64,000 nucleotides of DNA from Nitrospirota bacterium (GCA_021789595.1 JAJYJJ010000005.1:85658-149657), one strand, 5' to 3'. Positions 1 to 9,225 are shown, counted from the stretch's first letter. Translations and numbers: made by a program. The notes: generated by a model from the sequence alone, not told the origin.

Positions 1-1
1 C

Positions 2-676
2 ATAATATCGCCCATCACCATAGGGCAAAGGGTCTATGGCGTTATAAGTCTGAACAATAAGATAGGTGGGATGTTCACAAACAGAGACAAGGAACTGCTT
101 GCTGTAATTGCAACCGTTGCTGCTATGGCCATTGAAAAGATAGAGCTATCAAAAAGGGCTGCATTACAGCTCAGGGAATTAGACATAACAAATGATATAA
201 CCAGAAGCCTGGACTCATTGATAGAAAAGGATGTCTACCGTGCCATTATCGAAATCCTGAAAAGGCGTATAACATTCTCACTCTTATCTATGCTCTTCAT
301 CAATGACAGGGTTATAAAGATAACACCGCTTGAGCCAATAGATGACACATTTATTGAAGAGATGGCTGCGCAGGTGTGCAAAACTGCCAGCATCCTGAGC
401 CGTGAGGAGATGAAGGCATCCCAGATGAGGCTTCAGGTAGAAAGCGATTTCCCGCCCTTTAAACTCAAGGAGCCCTGCCATGTCGGCTCCTTCTTGGACA
501 TGCCGCTTTCAAGCAGGGCAAAGGTCTTTGGCGTCCTTTATATTGGAAGCACTGTGGAGAATGCCTTTACAGAGGACAATCTCAGGTTCTTCACAATAGT
601 AGCAGAACAGGCAGGTATATTCCTCGGCAATGCAAGGCGATACGCAGAGGCCATAGAAAAATTAAACCTCCCTTAG
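2..676 (+). CDS. GAF-domain sensory protein, C-terminal part (5' end outside window)
   Basis: The frame is open from base 2, so this is the C-terminal 224 residues of a longer protein. It opens with the last strand and helix of one GAF domain (YGVISLNNK, then a helix ending AIEKIEL). After a linker helix comes a second, complete GAF-like domain ending VFGVLYIGS and FFTIVAEQAGIFLGNA. GAF domains bind small ligands or act as dimerisation and signalling modules. The output domain, if any, lies upstream and cannot be seen. No kinase, GGDEF or HTH motif occurs in the visible part. The stop lies 4 nt before pdxA, so the two may be co-transcribed. Family call is confident; the signal sensed is unknown. 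Confidence 0.75.
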   Translation: MISPITIGQRVYGVISLNNKIGGMFTNRDKELLAVIATVAAMAIEKIELSKRAALQLRELDITNDITRSLDSLIEKDVYRAIIEILKRRITFSLLSMLFINDRVIKITPLEPIDDTFIEEMAAQVCKTASILSREEMKASQMRLQVESDFPPFKLKEPCHVGSFLDMPLSSRAKVFGVLYIGSTVENAFTEDNLRFFTIVAEQAGIFLGNARRYAEAIEKLNLP

Positions 677-680
677 AGAA

Positions 681-1664
681 GTGAAAAAGAAGATAGCCAT
701 TACACAGGGTGATATGCAGGGCATCGGCCCTGAGGTCATTGTCAAGGCCATTTATCATACAGAGATAAGGGATTGCTGCATCCCTTTTGTTATAGGCGAT
801 ATCGATGTAATGGCCGAAGCTGTGAGGCTTACAGGACTGCCTATAAACATCAGAGAGATTAAATCCCCTGAGGAGGCAAAGGCAGACAGTATTGATGTAA
901 TGCATATAATATATCCACAGTCAAAGGGCAGGTTTCTTAAGGATGCCGTGCCTACCCAGGAGGCAGGCTATGCAGTTGCAGCATATATAAAGAAGGCTGT
1001 CAGGGTTGCCATGGAAAAGAAAGTGGATGCCATAGTCACCGCCCCGATCTCAAAAGAATCCCTGAGGCTTGCAGGCTATCCATGGCCAGGGCATACCGAA
1101 CTATTAGCCGAGCTGACCGGTGTAAAGGACTATGCCATGATGTTTGTTGGAGGCCGCTTAAGGGTAATCCTTGTGACAATACATACTGCATTGAGAAATG
1201 TCCCTGCTCTTATCACAAAGGATGCTGTGCTTAAGACAATCCGCCTTGCCAGAAGGGCATGTGATATGATGGGTATTGGAAGGCAAAGGATTGCTGTCTC
1301 AGGATTAAATCCTCATGCAGGGGAGGCAGGGCTTTTTGGCGATGAAGAGATAAGGGAGATAACCCCTGCCATAGAGGAGGCAAAGAAAGAAGGCATTAAT
1401 GTCTCTGGCCCCTATCCTCCTGATATAGTATTCCACAAGGCATACAGGAAAGAGGTTGATATAATAGTTTCCATGTATCATGATCAGGGGCTTATACCAC
1501 TAAAGATGATTGCCTTTGATAAAGGGGTGAATGTCACCGTCGGACTGCCAATAATAAGGACATCCCCTGACCACGGCACAGCCTTTGACATCGCATGGAA
1601 AGGGATTGCCAGCCCATCAAGCATGATTGAGGCAATAAAGATGGCAGTGAAGCTGAGCAGCTAA
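681..1664 (+). CDS. pdxA: 4-hydroxythreonine-4-phosphate dehydrogenase
   Basis: PdxA oxidises 4-hydroxythreonine-4-phosphate with NAD(P) in the DXP-independent-salvage-free (pdxA/pdxJ) route to pyridoxal phosphate. The 327-residue length is typical. Family signatures are present in order: ITQGDMQGIGPEV at the N-terminus, the metal-ligand histidine in GHTELLAELTG, SGLNPHAGEAGLFG, the second histidine in YHDQGLIPLKM, and SPDHGTAFDIA near the end. The start is GTG at 681, 4 nt after the preceding stop, because the PdxA family begins at this point and no upstream ATG is in frame. The cytosolic enzyme normally works as a metal-dependent dimer. No other pdx gene lies in the window. Confidence 0.95.
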   Translation: MKKKIAITQGDMQGIGPEVIVKAIYHTEIRDCCIPFVIGDIDVMAEAVRLTGLPINIREIKSPEEAKADSIDVMHIIYPQSKGRFLKDAVPTQEAGYAVAAYIKKAVRVAMEKKVDAIVTAPISKESLRLAGYPWPGHTELLAELTGVKDYAMMFVGGRLRVILVTIHTALRNVPALITKDAVLKTIRLARRACDMMGIGRQRIAVSGLNPHAGEAGLFGDEEIREITPAIEEAKKEGINVSGPYPPDIVFHKAYRKEVDIIVSMYHDQGLIPLKMIAFDKGVNVTVGLPIIRTSPDHGTAFDIAWKGIASPSSMIEAIKMAVKLSS

Positions 1665-1676
1665 GGAACTACCTTC

Positions 1677-2996
1677 TTAAGCCTTGCAGGTGCCATCAAA
1701 ATCAAAGGTAAAGGTACCCCAGCTCCTGCACTGAGGACATCTGCCAAACCAGTTTTTTGTCTTAAAACCGCACCTTGAACAGCAGTATGGAACAACCACG
1801 ATCTTTCTGAATCCCAGGGCCTTTTTGAATTCTTCAGCAGCCCTTGAGACCTGGTTCCACCTGAGGTATATATTCCCAATAAGCTTGTGGAGGGCAGGAT
1901 ATATAATTCCACCTGTATCGATTGCAGACAGGACATCATAGGCATCATCTATCATCTCAAGTCTGTAATAGAGTTTTCCGAGGAAAAACTGCGGCCCTGG
2001 GTCCTTTGGATTTGCAGCTACAGCCTTCTGATAAAGCTCTATTATGCGGCCTGGCTCTCCGATACCTATGAAGAGGTCTTCAAGCCTTATAAGCGGTATA
2101 AGAGACGATGTCTGTTCAATGCCCTTCAAGAGTATGGAGATGCCCTCTTCTGTATCGCCCTCTCTCAGATATACCTCCGCAAGGCCAAGATATGCAGGGA
2201 CGAAGTTTCTGTCAAGCCTCAGGGCTGTCCTGAATGCCTTTTTTGCCTGTTCAAACCTACCGCTTTCAAGGTTGTGCCTGCCATACTCATATTCGTATCC
2301 AACAAATTCTTTCTGCTCCTTGTTTTTTTCTGCTAATGGAAGGCCGCTCTTTATAATCCTGTGCTGAATAGCAATTATATCTTCCCATCTTTCATTTTTC
2401 TCAAGTATCTGCCTCTTACGATAAAGGGCATAAAGATTATTGCCGTCTATCTCAAGGATCCTGTCAAGGTTCCCTAATGCCTCCTGATAGCGACCTGCCT
2501 CTTCATAATCCCCTGCAAGTGAAAATAACACCTCAACATTCCTCGGTGCAGTCTCCTTCGCCTTCTTATGATATGAGACCGCCATTTCTGTAGCGCCCTG
2601 TTTCAGGGCAATATCGCCGAGCCTTATAAGGCTATCTACATGGGAAGGCTCATCATCAAGGACACGGCTAAAACCCTCCTTTGCCTCGTTATACCGCATT
2701 GCAAGAAGATGCTGCATCCCCCTTGCATATATCTCCTGAAGTCTTGCATGCCTCTTCTGCTGCTTAAGGTTCTGCCAATTCTCTATATATCTCCTGACAT
2801 CCCTCAATGCCACTACCAGGAACAGGGCAAATGCCCCGGCTGTGCTTGATATAAGAATAAGTGCAATCTCAGACACCTCATACACAGAGTTCGGTCCGAG
2901 CTTTACGATTACTGTTTCCTTATTAAGATAGGACAGGTAACCGAGGATTCCTGCAAAAACTATAAAGAGAAATATAACAAATTTATTCATAATCAA
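1677..2996 (-). CDS. lapB: LapA-LapB fusion: membrane-anchored TPR protein with rubredoxin-like tail
   Basis: This 439-residue protein combines two parts that are separate in E. coli. Residues about 1-75 look like LapA (DUF1049): a transmembrane helix (FVIFLFIVFAGILGYLSYL), a short strand-rich loop and a second helix (ALILISSTAGAFALFLVVAL). The rest resembles LapB/YciM: a basic linker, about eight to nine tetratricopeptide repeats, and a C-terminal rubredoxin-type knuckle, CCSRCG...CPQCRSWGTF. LapB adjusts LPS synthesis by presenting LpxC to FtsH and links it to assembly at the inner membrane. The start ATG overlaps the rlmH stop (ATGA), so translation is probably coupled. The role is inferred from the family; the fusion is directly visible. 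Confidence 0.85.
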   Translation of the reverse strand: MIMNKFVIFLFIVFAGILGYLSYLNKETVIVKLGPNSVYEVSEIALILISSTAGAFALFLVVALRDVRRYIENWQNLKQQKRHARLQEIYARGMQHLLAMRYNEAKEGFSRVLDDEPSHVDSLIRLGDIALKQGATEMAVSYHKKAKETAPRNVEVLFSLAGDYEEAGRYQEALGNLDRILEIDGNNLYALYRKRQILEKNERWEDIIAIQHRIIKSGLPLAEKNKEQKEFVGYEYEYGRHNLESGRFEQAKKAFRTALRLDRNFVPAYLGLAEVYLREGDTEEGISILLKGIEQTSSLIPLIRLEDLFIGIGEPGRIIELYQKAVAANPKDPGPQFFLGKLYYRLEMIDDAYDVLSAIDTGGIIYPALHKLIGNIYLRWNQVSRAAEEFKKALGFRKIVVVPYCCSRCGFKTKNWFGRCPQCRSWGTFTFDFDGTCKA

Positions 2997-3439
2997 TGGT
3001 GATAGGGCTTACCCCTGATTATGGTAAATGCCCTGTAAAGCTGTTCAAGAAAGAAAAGCCGCGCCATCTCATGGGTCATGGTCATGCGGGAAAGGGAAAT
3101 GGTCATCCCTGCCTTTCTCTTAACCTCATCCGATACACCAAAGGCGCCGCCGAGGACAAAATCCACATCCTCTGCCTCCAGAGACCTTATAAGACCTGCA
3201 AACTCCATAGAGGTCTTCTCCTTTCCTGTCTCATCAAGGAGGATGTAATTGCTATGGCCCCTGAGTATTCTCTCGCCTTCCTTTTCCCTGAGCCTTTGTG
3301 CAGATACGAATGCCTTTTCACTGCCAAACTCTATAATCTCAAGAGGGACATATGGATGTAAGAGCCTGAGATACTTTTTTATCCCCTCATTTAGATATGG
3401 CTCTTTTGTCCTTCCCACCCAGAGTATCCTTATCCTCAT
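2993..3439 (-). CDS. rlmH: 23S rRNA pseudouridine-1915 N3-methyltransferase RlmH
   Basis: A 148-residue SPOUT-class methyltransferase that uses SAM to methylate pseudouridine 1915 in helix 69 of 23S rRNA, at the end of ribosome assembly. Family landmarks are YILLDETGKEKTSMEFA, the SAM-binding knot segment FVLGGAFGVSDEV, and the conserved C-terminus MTHEMARLFFLEQLYRAFTI ending KPYHH. Length is close to that of other family members. It overlaps the rsfS end by 53 nt and its own stop overlaps the lapAB start, giving a tightly packed leftward run scpA-nadD-rsfS-rlmH-lapAB. The nadD-rsfS-rlmH order is common in bacteria, which supports the call. Confidence 0.95.
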   Translation of the reverse strand: MRIRILWVGRTKEPYLNEGIKKYLRLLHPYVPLEIIEFGSEKAFVSAQRLREKEGERILRGHSNYILLDETGKEKTSMEFAGLIRSLEAEDVDFVLGGAFGVSDEVKRKAGMTISLSRMTMTHEMARLFFLEQLYRAFTIIRGKPYHH

Positions 3440-3794
3440 CTAAGGCAATCCTCGGTGCATCAAGCCAGAGTTTCTCAAGGCCATAGTATGCCCTTGTCTC
3501 CTCATCGAATATATGAACCACCACATCACCATAATCCATGAGAACCCATCTTGCATACGGCAGACCTTCAATGCCTGATGGGTGAAGCCTCTTTTTAGAA
3601 AGCCTTTCATCTACGGCATCAGCTATGGCCTTAACCTGGGCGGAGCTTTCCCCTGAGCATATAACAAAATAATCGGCAATGATCGTTAAGTCCTTTAGCT
3701 CAATGACCTGGATGTCCTTTGCCTTTTTGTCCTGGGCAACCTCTGCTACAAACACGGCCTTATCCTTGCTCTTTAAGTGTATCCCTCCTTTCAT
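3387..3794 (-). CDS. rsfS: ribosomal silencing factor RsfS
   Basis: RsfS (Iojap/DUF143) binds uL14 on the large subunit and blocks subunit joining when nutrients are scarce. The core LKDLTIIADYFVICSG, then GLPYARWVLMDYGDVVVHIF and YYGLEKLWLDAP, is characteristic. At 135 residues it is longer than the usual 105-120, because about 20 extra charged residues follow the LWLDAP end and read into the rlmH start region. The ATG at 3794 overlaps the nadD stop as ATGA. A strong Shine-Dalgarno-like AAAGGAGGG sits just inside codons 2-4 rather than upstream, so the true start could be slightly downstream at a non-standard codon. Coupled translation from nadD is the simpler reading. Confidence 0.92.
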   Translation of the reverse strand: MKGGIHLKSKDKAVFVAEVAQDKKAKDIQVIELKDLTIIADYFVICSGESSAQVKAIADAVDERLSKKRLHPSGIEGLPYARWVLMDYGDVVVHIFDEETRAYYGLEKLWLDAPRIALDEDKDTLGGKDKRAISK

Positions 3795-4480
3795 CTATAT
3801 AGTCTATTGGCAATTATATAAGATTCAACATCCTCTGGCAAGAGATATTTTACACTTCTGCCCTCAGCTATTAGATTTCTTATCCTGCTTGCAGATATAT
3901 CAAGGGCAGTTATCCTGAAAAGACAGATAGACCTGCCGCCTGAGGTTATTCCACAGATGCTGGTCGTATCGCCTTTATCAAGGTCGGCAAAGGATATATC
4001 CTTAATGTATGGCGATGCTTCCAACTCTCTAAACATATGCGGCGGCCTTGAGATAACTATAAAATTTGTGCTGGATATCAGCTCCTCAGGCTCCCTCCAG
4101 TTTGGGACATCAAGAAAGGCATCTATACCGACAATAAAGAATATCTCTACATCTGGATAAAGCCTGCTAAATTCCCTGACCGTATCAATAGAATAGGAAG
4201 GGCCATTTCTTTTAATCTCTATGTCAGATACCTCAAACGCAGGGTTTCCCCTTGCCGCAATCAGTGTCATTTCATATCTATGAATAGCATCTATAGGTTG
4301 CTGCGGCCCAGAAGTCCTGCTGTCATCTGACAACCCCAGGACATGTGCCTTATGCGGCGGCCTTGCCGATGGTATAAATACAATCCTATCAAGGCGAATG
4401 ACCTCTCTTATCTCCTCTGCTGCCCTTAAATGGCCGTAGTGTATGGGATTAAATGTCCCTCCAAATATGCCTATCTTCAT
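3791..4480 (-). CDS. nadD: nicotinate-nucleotide adenylyltransferase
   Basis: NadD transfers AMP from ATP to nicotinate mononucleotide, giving deamido-NAD in de novo and salvage NAD synthesis. The nucleotidyltransferase signature GIFGGTFNPIHYGHLRAAEE is at the N-terminus (residues 4-23), followed by FIPSARPPHK. The ISASRIR motif is near residue 200. At 229 residues it is somewhat longer than many homologues. The extra length is a roughly 15-residue stretch (GLSDDSRTSGPQQPIDA) between the PPHK motif and HRYEM, a surface loop in this fold. It lies 23 nt downstream of scpA and overlaps rsfS by 4 nt. Confidence 0.93.
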   Translation of the reverse strand: MKIGIFGGTFNPIHYGHLRAAEEIREVIRLDRIVFIPSARPPHKAHVLGLSDDSRTSGPQQPIDAIHRYEMTLIAARGNPAFEVSDIEIKRNGPSYSIDTVREFSRLYPDVEIFFIVGIDAFLDVPNWREPEELISSTNFIVISRPPHMFRELEASPYIKDISFADLDKGDTTSICGITSGGRSICLFRITALDISASRIRNLIAEGRSVKYLLPEDVESYIIANRLYR

Positions 4481-4503
4481 ATTTTCATCTTACAGATGTT
4501 GCT

Positions 4504-5367
4504 TTATACCTCTGCAGCAGTATTGCCGGCCTGCTGTTTCAATATCCAGATTGTACCGAATTCCTTTTCCTGATAGACCCTTGCTATTCCGAGTTTAAGG
4601 ATCTCAAGAAGGGCAAGGAATGTCACTATGAGTTGCGGCCTTGTCACATCCCCTTTAAAAAGGCCTTCAAAGCTGATACTCTTGGCATCTGAAAGACTTT
4701 CGAGTATAAAGGCAATCCTGTCCTTAACTGTCAGGACCTCTCTCGTAATCTCGATAATCTCCTCAGGCGCCTTTTCAAGGAGCCTTTTAAAGGCGGCTAT
4801 GAGGTCAAAGAGGCTCAGTTCAAATAGCATTGGCTCCTGCTCAAAGACGATGTCCGCTGCCTCTTCAGTCGCATACCTGTAGAAGATACCCTTCCACAGG
4901 TCTTCCCTCTCCCTGAAAAAGCCCGATGTCTCTTTAAATGATTGGTACTCAAGGAGCCTCTGAACAAGCTCTGCCCTCGGGTCTGTCTCTGGTTCCTCCT
5001 GTGTCTCATCAACAGGCAAAAGCATCCTTGATTTTATGTGGATGAGTGTTGCTGCCATGAGGAGGAACTCACCTGCAATGTCGAGGTCCAGATCCTTCAT
5101 AAGGGCGAGGTATTCAAGATACTGCTCAGTAATTAAAGCAATGGGTATGTCATAGATATCTATCTTATTCTCTTTAATAAGATGAAGGAGCAGGTCGAGC
5201 GGGCCCTCAAATACAGGAAGTCTAATCCTGTAGGGAGACTCTGCGGCCTCTGAAACTACTGAACCATATGTATCTTCTGTATCCTGACCAATGTCTTCTA
5301 TATTGCTATTTATATCCACTGTTAGTCCGTTTGTTTTTTCTACAGTTTTAATTATAGCATACAACAC
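4504..5367 (-). CDS. scpA: segregation and condensation protein A
   Basis: ScpA is the kleisin subunit that joins ScpB and the SMC dimer into the bacterial condensin needed for chromosome organisation. The hallmark N-terminal block FEGPLDLLLHLIKENKIDIYDIPI starts near residue 53. The conserved C-terminal winged-helix part is VIVTFLALLEILKLGIARVYQ (first part of the C-terminal block). At 287 residues it has about 45 residues before the kleisin block that are acidic and poorly conserved, so the real start may be one of the internal codons. It is the first gene of the leftward cluster and diverges from mutS, with 42 nt between the two start codons. No scpB lies in this window. Confidence 0.92.
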   Translation of the reverse strand: MLYAIIKTVEKTNGLTVDINSNIEDIGQDTEDTYGSVVSEAAESPYRIRLPVFEGPLDLLLHLIKENKIDIYDIPIALITEQYLEYLALMKDLDLDIAGEFLLMAATLIHIKSRMLLPVDETQEEPETDPRAELVQRLLEYQSFKETSGFFREREDLWKGIFYRYATEEAADIVFEQEPMLFELSLFDLIAAFKRLLEKAPEEIIEITREVLTVKDRIAFILESLSDAKSISFEGLFKGDVTRPQLIVTFLALLEILKLGIARVYQEKEFGTIWILKQQAGNTAAEV

Positions 5368-5409
5368 TCATAGCACAAAAGCAGTCGAATGGTGTAGTAT
5401 ATTTTTTAG

Positions 5410-8007
5410 ATGTCAGAGGTAACCCCATTGATGAGGCAATACAGCGAGATAAAAGAGCAGTATCCTGATACGATCCTCTTTTTCCGCCTCGGTGATTTTT
5501 ATGAGATGTTCGGTGAGGATGCCGTTACCGCATCAAAGGTGCTTCAGATAGCCCTTACAACAAGGGACAAAGGGAAAGAAGACCCCACACCAATGTGCGG
5601 CATCCCTTATTTCACAGCGGACACATATATCGGGAAACTCATAAAGGCAGGGCATAGGGTTGCTATATGCGAGCAGGTAGAAGACCCGAAAGAGGCAAAG
5701 GGGATTGTTAAAAGAGAGGTCGTCAGGGTCATTACACCTGGGACATACTTTCCCGAGGATTCAAGGGAGAATGCATATATTGCAAGCTGCTATCCGAAGG
5801 ACAATATCTACGGCATTGCAGTTGCCGATCTGTCTACAGGCGAGTTCTTTCTCTATGAAACACCAGGGCCACTTGATGACGAGCTGGCAAGGTTTGAACC
5901 GAGAGAGGTCATCTATCCAATGAGCATGAAATTAAACTCCTCATTTACAGAGCCTCTTTCATCATATTATCTCACTGCCTATGATGACTGGTATTTCGAC
6001 TACCTCGAGGCATACAGGGCGCTCTTAAAGCAGTTCAAGGTTGCATCCCTTGAGGGTTATGGCTGCGAAGGTATGATCGTGGCTATCTCTTCAGCAGGGG
6101 CACTCATCAACTACCTTTCTGAAAATCAGAAGGACAATCTCAGTTTCAAGAGGATAAGGCCATTGCAGCAGTCCTCTTACATGTTCCTTGATGCGCAGAC
6201 ACAGAGAAACCTTGAGATAACGAAAAACCTGAGGGACGGTTCAAGGGATGGAAGCCTCCTTGGTGTAATGGATGAGACACTTACACCTATGGGTGGAAGA
6301 CTCCTGAGGGCATGGCTGACAAATCCGCTTTTAGACCTGAATGAGATATCCGCAAGGCAGGAGGCAGTGGCAACACTGAAGGACGATTATATGCTGCTTG
6401 AGGAGATACGGTTTCCCCTCAGGGGGATTTATGATATAGAAAGGCTGGCATCAAGGATAGAGCTTGGCAGTGCAAATGCCAGGGATGTAGTATCACTTAA
6501 GACATCCCTGAAGGCAATCCCTTCCTTAAAAAAGGCGCTTACGGAAAAAGACAACCCAAGGCTGAGACGCATATGTGATAACCTCCATGACTTCTCCGGG
6601 ATTGTCAGCCTCATAGATAAGGCAATAGTGAATAATCCACCCATAGGTCTCAGGGATGGCGGGATTATCAGGGATGGGTTTAATGCAGAGATAGATGACC
6701 TGAGAAAGTTGAGCTCAAGCGGAAAGGACTTTATAGCATCCATAGAGCTAAAGGAGAGGCAAAAGACAGGGATTAACTCCCTCAAGGTCGGCTATAACAG
6801 GATCTTCGGCTACTACATCGAGATAACAAAAGCAAACCTTGAGCAGGTTCCAGCAGACTACATAAGAAAACAGACCCTTGTGAATGCAGAGAGGTTTATA
6901 ACACCTGAGCTCAAGGAATATGAGACAAGGGTCATCGGCGCAGAGGAGAGATTAAAGACACTGGAATACGATGTCTTTCAGGATGTAATAGAGACAGTAA
7001 TAAGGGAGGCCGAGGCCATACACATCACTGCATCTGCTGTTGCAGAGCTCGATGTCATATGCTCCCTTGCCATAATTGCAAAGAAATACAGATACGAAAG
7101 GCCTGTCCTCTATGACGGCGCTGATATATGGATTGCAGAGGGCAGGCATCCTGTGCTTGAGCGGCTTGAGCTTGGTGAGAGATTTATCCCGAACGACACA
7201 CTCCTTGATGATGAAAACAGGATGTTGATCATAACAGGGCCAAACATGGCTGGAAAATCTACATATATGAGGCAGACTGCCCTTATAGTGCTCATGGCAC
7301 AGATAGGGAGTTTCGTCCCTGCATCTGATGCGAGGATAGGGATCGTTGACAGGATATTTACAAGGATCGGGGCATCGGACATAATAACAAAGGGCCAGAG
7401 CACATTCATGGTAGAGATGATAGAGACGGCAAATATCCTGAATAATGCCACAGAGAAAAGCCTTATCATACTCGATGAGGTAGGCAGGGGTACAAGCACA
7501 TTCGACGGGATCAGTATTGCATGGGCAGTAGCAGAATACATAGCAAAGAGGATAAATGCACGCACCCTGTTTGCAACCCATTATAACGAGCTTACAGAGC
7601 TTGGCATTATCATTGATGGCGTGAAAAATCTCAATGTTGTAGTCAGGGAATGGGGCGATGAGGTCATCTTCCTGAGGAAGATAGAAAATGGCCCTGCTGA
7701 CAAGAGCTACGGCATCCAGGTTGCAAAACTTGCAGGCATCCCTGACGATGTTATCAGCCGGGCAAAGGAGGTCCTTTCAAACCTCGAAAAGACAGAGCTT
7801 AACGAGATTGGCGTGCCGAAGATTGCCTATACCCCAGGTCAGACAAAGGCTGAGAGACAGCTTGACCTTTTTACAACACAGGCAGACCCGCTGATAACAG
7901 AACTCCTTGGCCTTGATGTAGCGCAGATGACACCGCTTGAGGCGCTGAACAAGCTCAATGAGATGAAAAAGAGGATAGGATGGGTCAAGAAAAGGGGCAT
8001 AGCATGA
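5410..8007 (+). CDS. mutS: DNA mismatch repair protein MutS
   Basis: MutS recognises base mismatches and small loops and recruits MutL. The 865-residue length is normal. The mismatch-reading motif is FYEMF inside LFFRLGDFYEMFG (residues about 24-36). The ATPase domain has Walker A GPNMAGKST (near residue 614), the ST-rich segment GQSTFMVEM, Walker B LIILDEVGRGTSTFDG, and the H-loop FATHYNEL. The C-terminal part ends in the small dimerisation region. Start ATG at 5410 fits the family N-terminus (TPLMRQYSEIK). The stop overlaps the SAM synthetase start as ATGA, so the two are probably one transcript. MutL is not in the window. Confidence 0.97.
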   Translation: MSEVTPLMRQYSEIKEQYPDTILFFRLGDFYEMFGEDAVTASKVLQIALTTRDKGKEDPTPMCGIPYFTADTYIGKLIKAGHRVAICEQVEDPKEAKGIVKREVVRVITPGTYFPEDSRENAYIASCYPKDNIYGIAVADLSTGEFFLYETPGPLDDELARFEPREVIYPMSMKLNSSFTEPLSSYYLTAYDDWYFDYLEAYRALLKQFKVASLEGYGCEGMIVAISSAGALINYLSENQKDNLSFKRIRPLQQSSYMFLDAQTQRNLEITKNLRDGSRDGSLLGVMDETLTPMGGRLLRAWLTNPLLDLNEISARQEAVATLKDDYMLLEEIRFPLRGIYDIERLASRIELGSANARDVVSLKTSLKAIPSLKKALTEKDNPRLRRICDNLHDFSGIVSLIDKAIVNNPPIGLRDGGIIRDGFNAEIDDLRKLSSSGKDFIASIELKERQKTGINSLKVGYNRIFGYYIEITKANLEQVPADYIRKQTLVNAERFITPELKEYETRVIGAEERLKTLEYDVFQDVIETVIREAEAIHITASAVAELDVICSLAIIAKKYRYERPVLYDGADIWIAEGRHPVLERLELGERFIPNDTLLDDENRMLIITGPNMAGKSTYMRQTALIVLMAQIGSFVPASDARIGIVDRIFTRIGASDIITKGQSTFMVEMIETANILNNATEKSLIILDEVGRGTSTFDGISIAWAVAEYIAKRINARTLFATHYNELTELGIIIDGVKNLNVVVREWGDEVIFLRKIENGPADKSYGIQVAKLAGIPDDVISRAKEVLSNLEKTELNEIGVPKIAYTPGQTKAERQLDLFTTQADPLITELLGLDVAQMTPLEALNKLNEMKKRIGWVKKRGIA

Positions 8008-9212
8008 TAGAGGTGAGCATAAACAGGGGTATCGGTATATCAGGCCAGAGGGTTGAGATTGTTGAGAGAAAGGGATTAGGCCATCCTGACTATATCTGTG
8101 ATTCTATAATGGAGGCAATCTCAGTTGCCATTTCAAAGGAGTATCTAAGGGAATTCGGTGCTGTCTTACACCACAACATAGACAAGGGCCTGCTTGCAGC
8201 AGGTGAGGTGAGGATAGATTTCCAGGGCGGAGATGTCATAAGACCCATGGAGCTTACCATAGGCGACAGGGCAACCTTTGAGGCAATGGGCAAGAGGATC
8301 CCTGTTACAGAGATTGCCATAGAGGCTGCAAAGAAATGGATTAAAGAAAACCTGAGATTTGTCAGGCCAGAGGAGCATGTAACCTATCGTCTGGTCCTTG
8401 CACCTGGCTCCATAGAACTATCGGATATATTTAAAAGGAGGGGCGAAGTCCTTGGTGCAAACGATACATCAGCAGCAGTTGGCTATTATCCCCTCAGCCC
8501 AACAGAGATGGCAGTCCTCAGTCTTGAAAGATACCTGAATTCCAGTGCATTTAAAGAAATGCATCCTGAAACCGGCGAGGATGTAAAGGTGATGGGTCTA
8601 AGGAATAGCAGGAGACTTGATCTGACAGTTGCCATGCCCATGCTCTCAGCTTATATATCATCAGAAGGGGAGTATTTTCAAAAGAAGGAAGAACTTCATT
8701 CTGAGATGTACAGATTTACTGAGAAGGATTCTGGGAATCATTTTGAGGACATAGAAATACACTTTAATACCCTTGATGAAAAAGGCAGGGGCATTGGCGG
8801 CATATATCTCAGCCTTCTTGGGACATCAGCAGAGGATGCGGATTCAGGTCAGGTTGGAAGGGGAAACAGGGTCAATGGACTTATATCCATGAACAGGCCC
8901 ATGGGCACAGAGGCAGCCGCAGGGAAAAACCCGGTAAGCCATGTTGGAAAGATATACAATATCCTGTCCCACAGGATTGCAAAGGAGATATATGATAAGG
9001 TTCAGGGCATTGAAGAGGTCTATGTCCTTCTGTTAAGCAGGATAGGCACACCAATAGACAAGCCCCAGGTTGCATCCATACAGATTACAGCAGAGGAAGG
9101 GCTATCAGAAGAGGATGCAGTAAGACAAAGCAGGGCCATAATGGAAGATGCATTATCAAAGATAGGGTCTTTCTGTATGGAGCTGTCTCAAGGCAGATAC
9201 CCTGTCTGTTGA
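8004..9212 (+). CDS. mat: S-adenosylmethionine synthetase, archaeal type
   Basis: This enzyme makes SAM from methionine and ATP. The sequence belongs to the archaeal-type family (PF01941), not the usual bacterial MetK. Shared blocks with the archaeal enzymes are EIVERKGLGHPDYICDSI near the N-terminus, LHHNIDKGLLAAG, AVGYYPLSPTE, VMGLRNSRRLDLTVAM, and GQVGRGNRVNGLISMNRPMG plus GKNPVSHVGKIYNIL near the C-terminus. An upstream in-frame ATG at 7980 exists, but the start at 8004 gives the ATGA overlap with mutS, has AAAGGGG upstream, and begins MIEVSINRG, matching family length (402 residues). It is convergent with trpS, 13 nt away. Whether a bacterial MetK also exists cannot be judged here. Confidence 0.93.
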   Translation: MIEVSINRGIGISGQRVEIVERKGLGHPDYICDSIMEAISVAISKEYLREFGAVLHHNIDKGLLAAGEVRIDFQGGDVIRPMELTIGDRATFEAMGKRIPVTEIAIEAAKKWIKENLRFVRPEEHVTYRLVLAPGSIELSDIFKRRGEVLGANDTSAAVGYYPLSPTEMAVLSLERYLNSSAFKEMHPETGEDVKVMGLRNSRRLDLTVAMPMLSAYISSEGEYFQKKEELHSEMYRFTEKDSGNHFEDIEIHFNTLDEKGRGIGGIYLSLLGTSAEDADSGQVGRGNRVNGLISMNRPMGTEAAAGKNPVSHVGKIYNILSHRIAKEIYDKVQGIEEVYVLLLSRIGTPIDKPQVASIQITAEEGLSEEDAVRQSRAIMEDALSKIGSFCMELSQGRYPVC

Positions 9213-9225
9213 GTAATACCTTGGC

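Noticed and set aside
2044..2367. Antisense ORFs over lapAB, pdxA, mutS, rpoN and others
   Set aside because: They lie fully opposite genes with strong family matches and have no recognisable domains or ribosome sites.
4260..4350. A sixth repeat-derived insertion, in nadD
   Set aside because: There is an extra loop of about 15 residues, but the DNA shows no 7-8 bp tandem units or palindrome.
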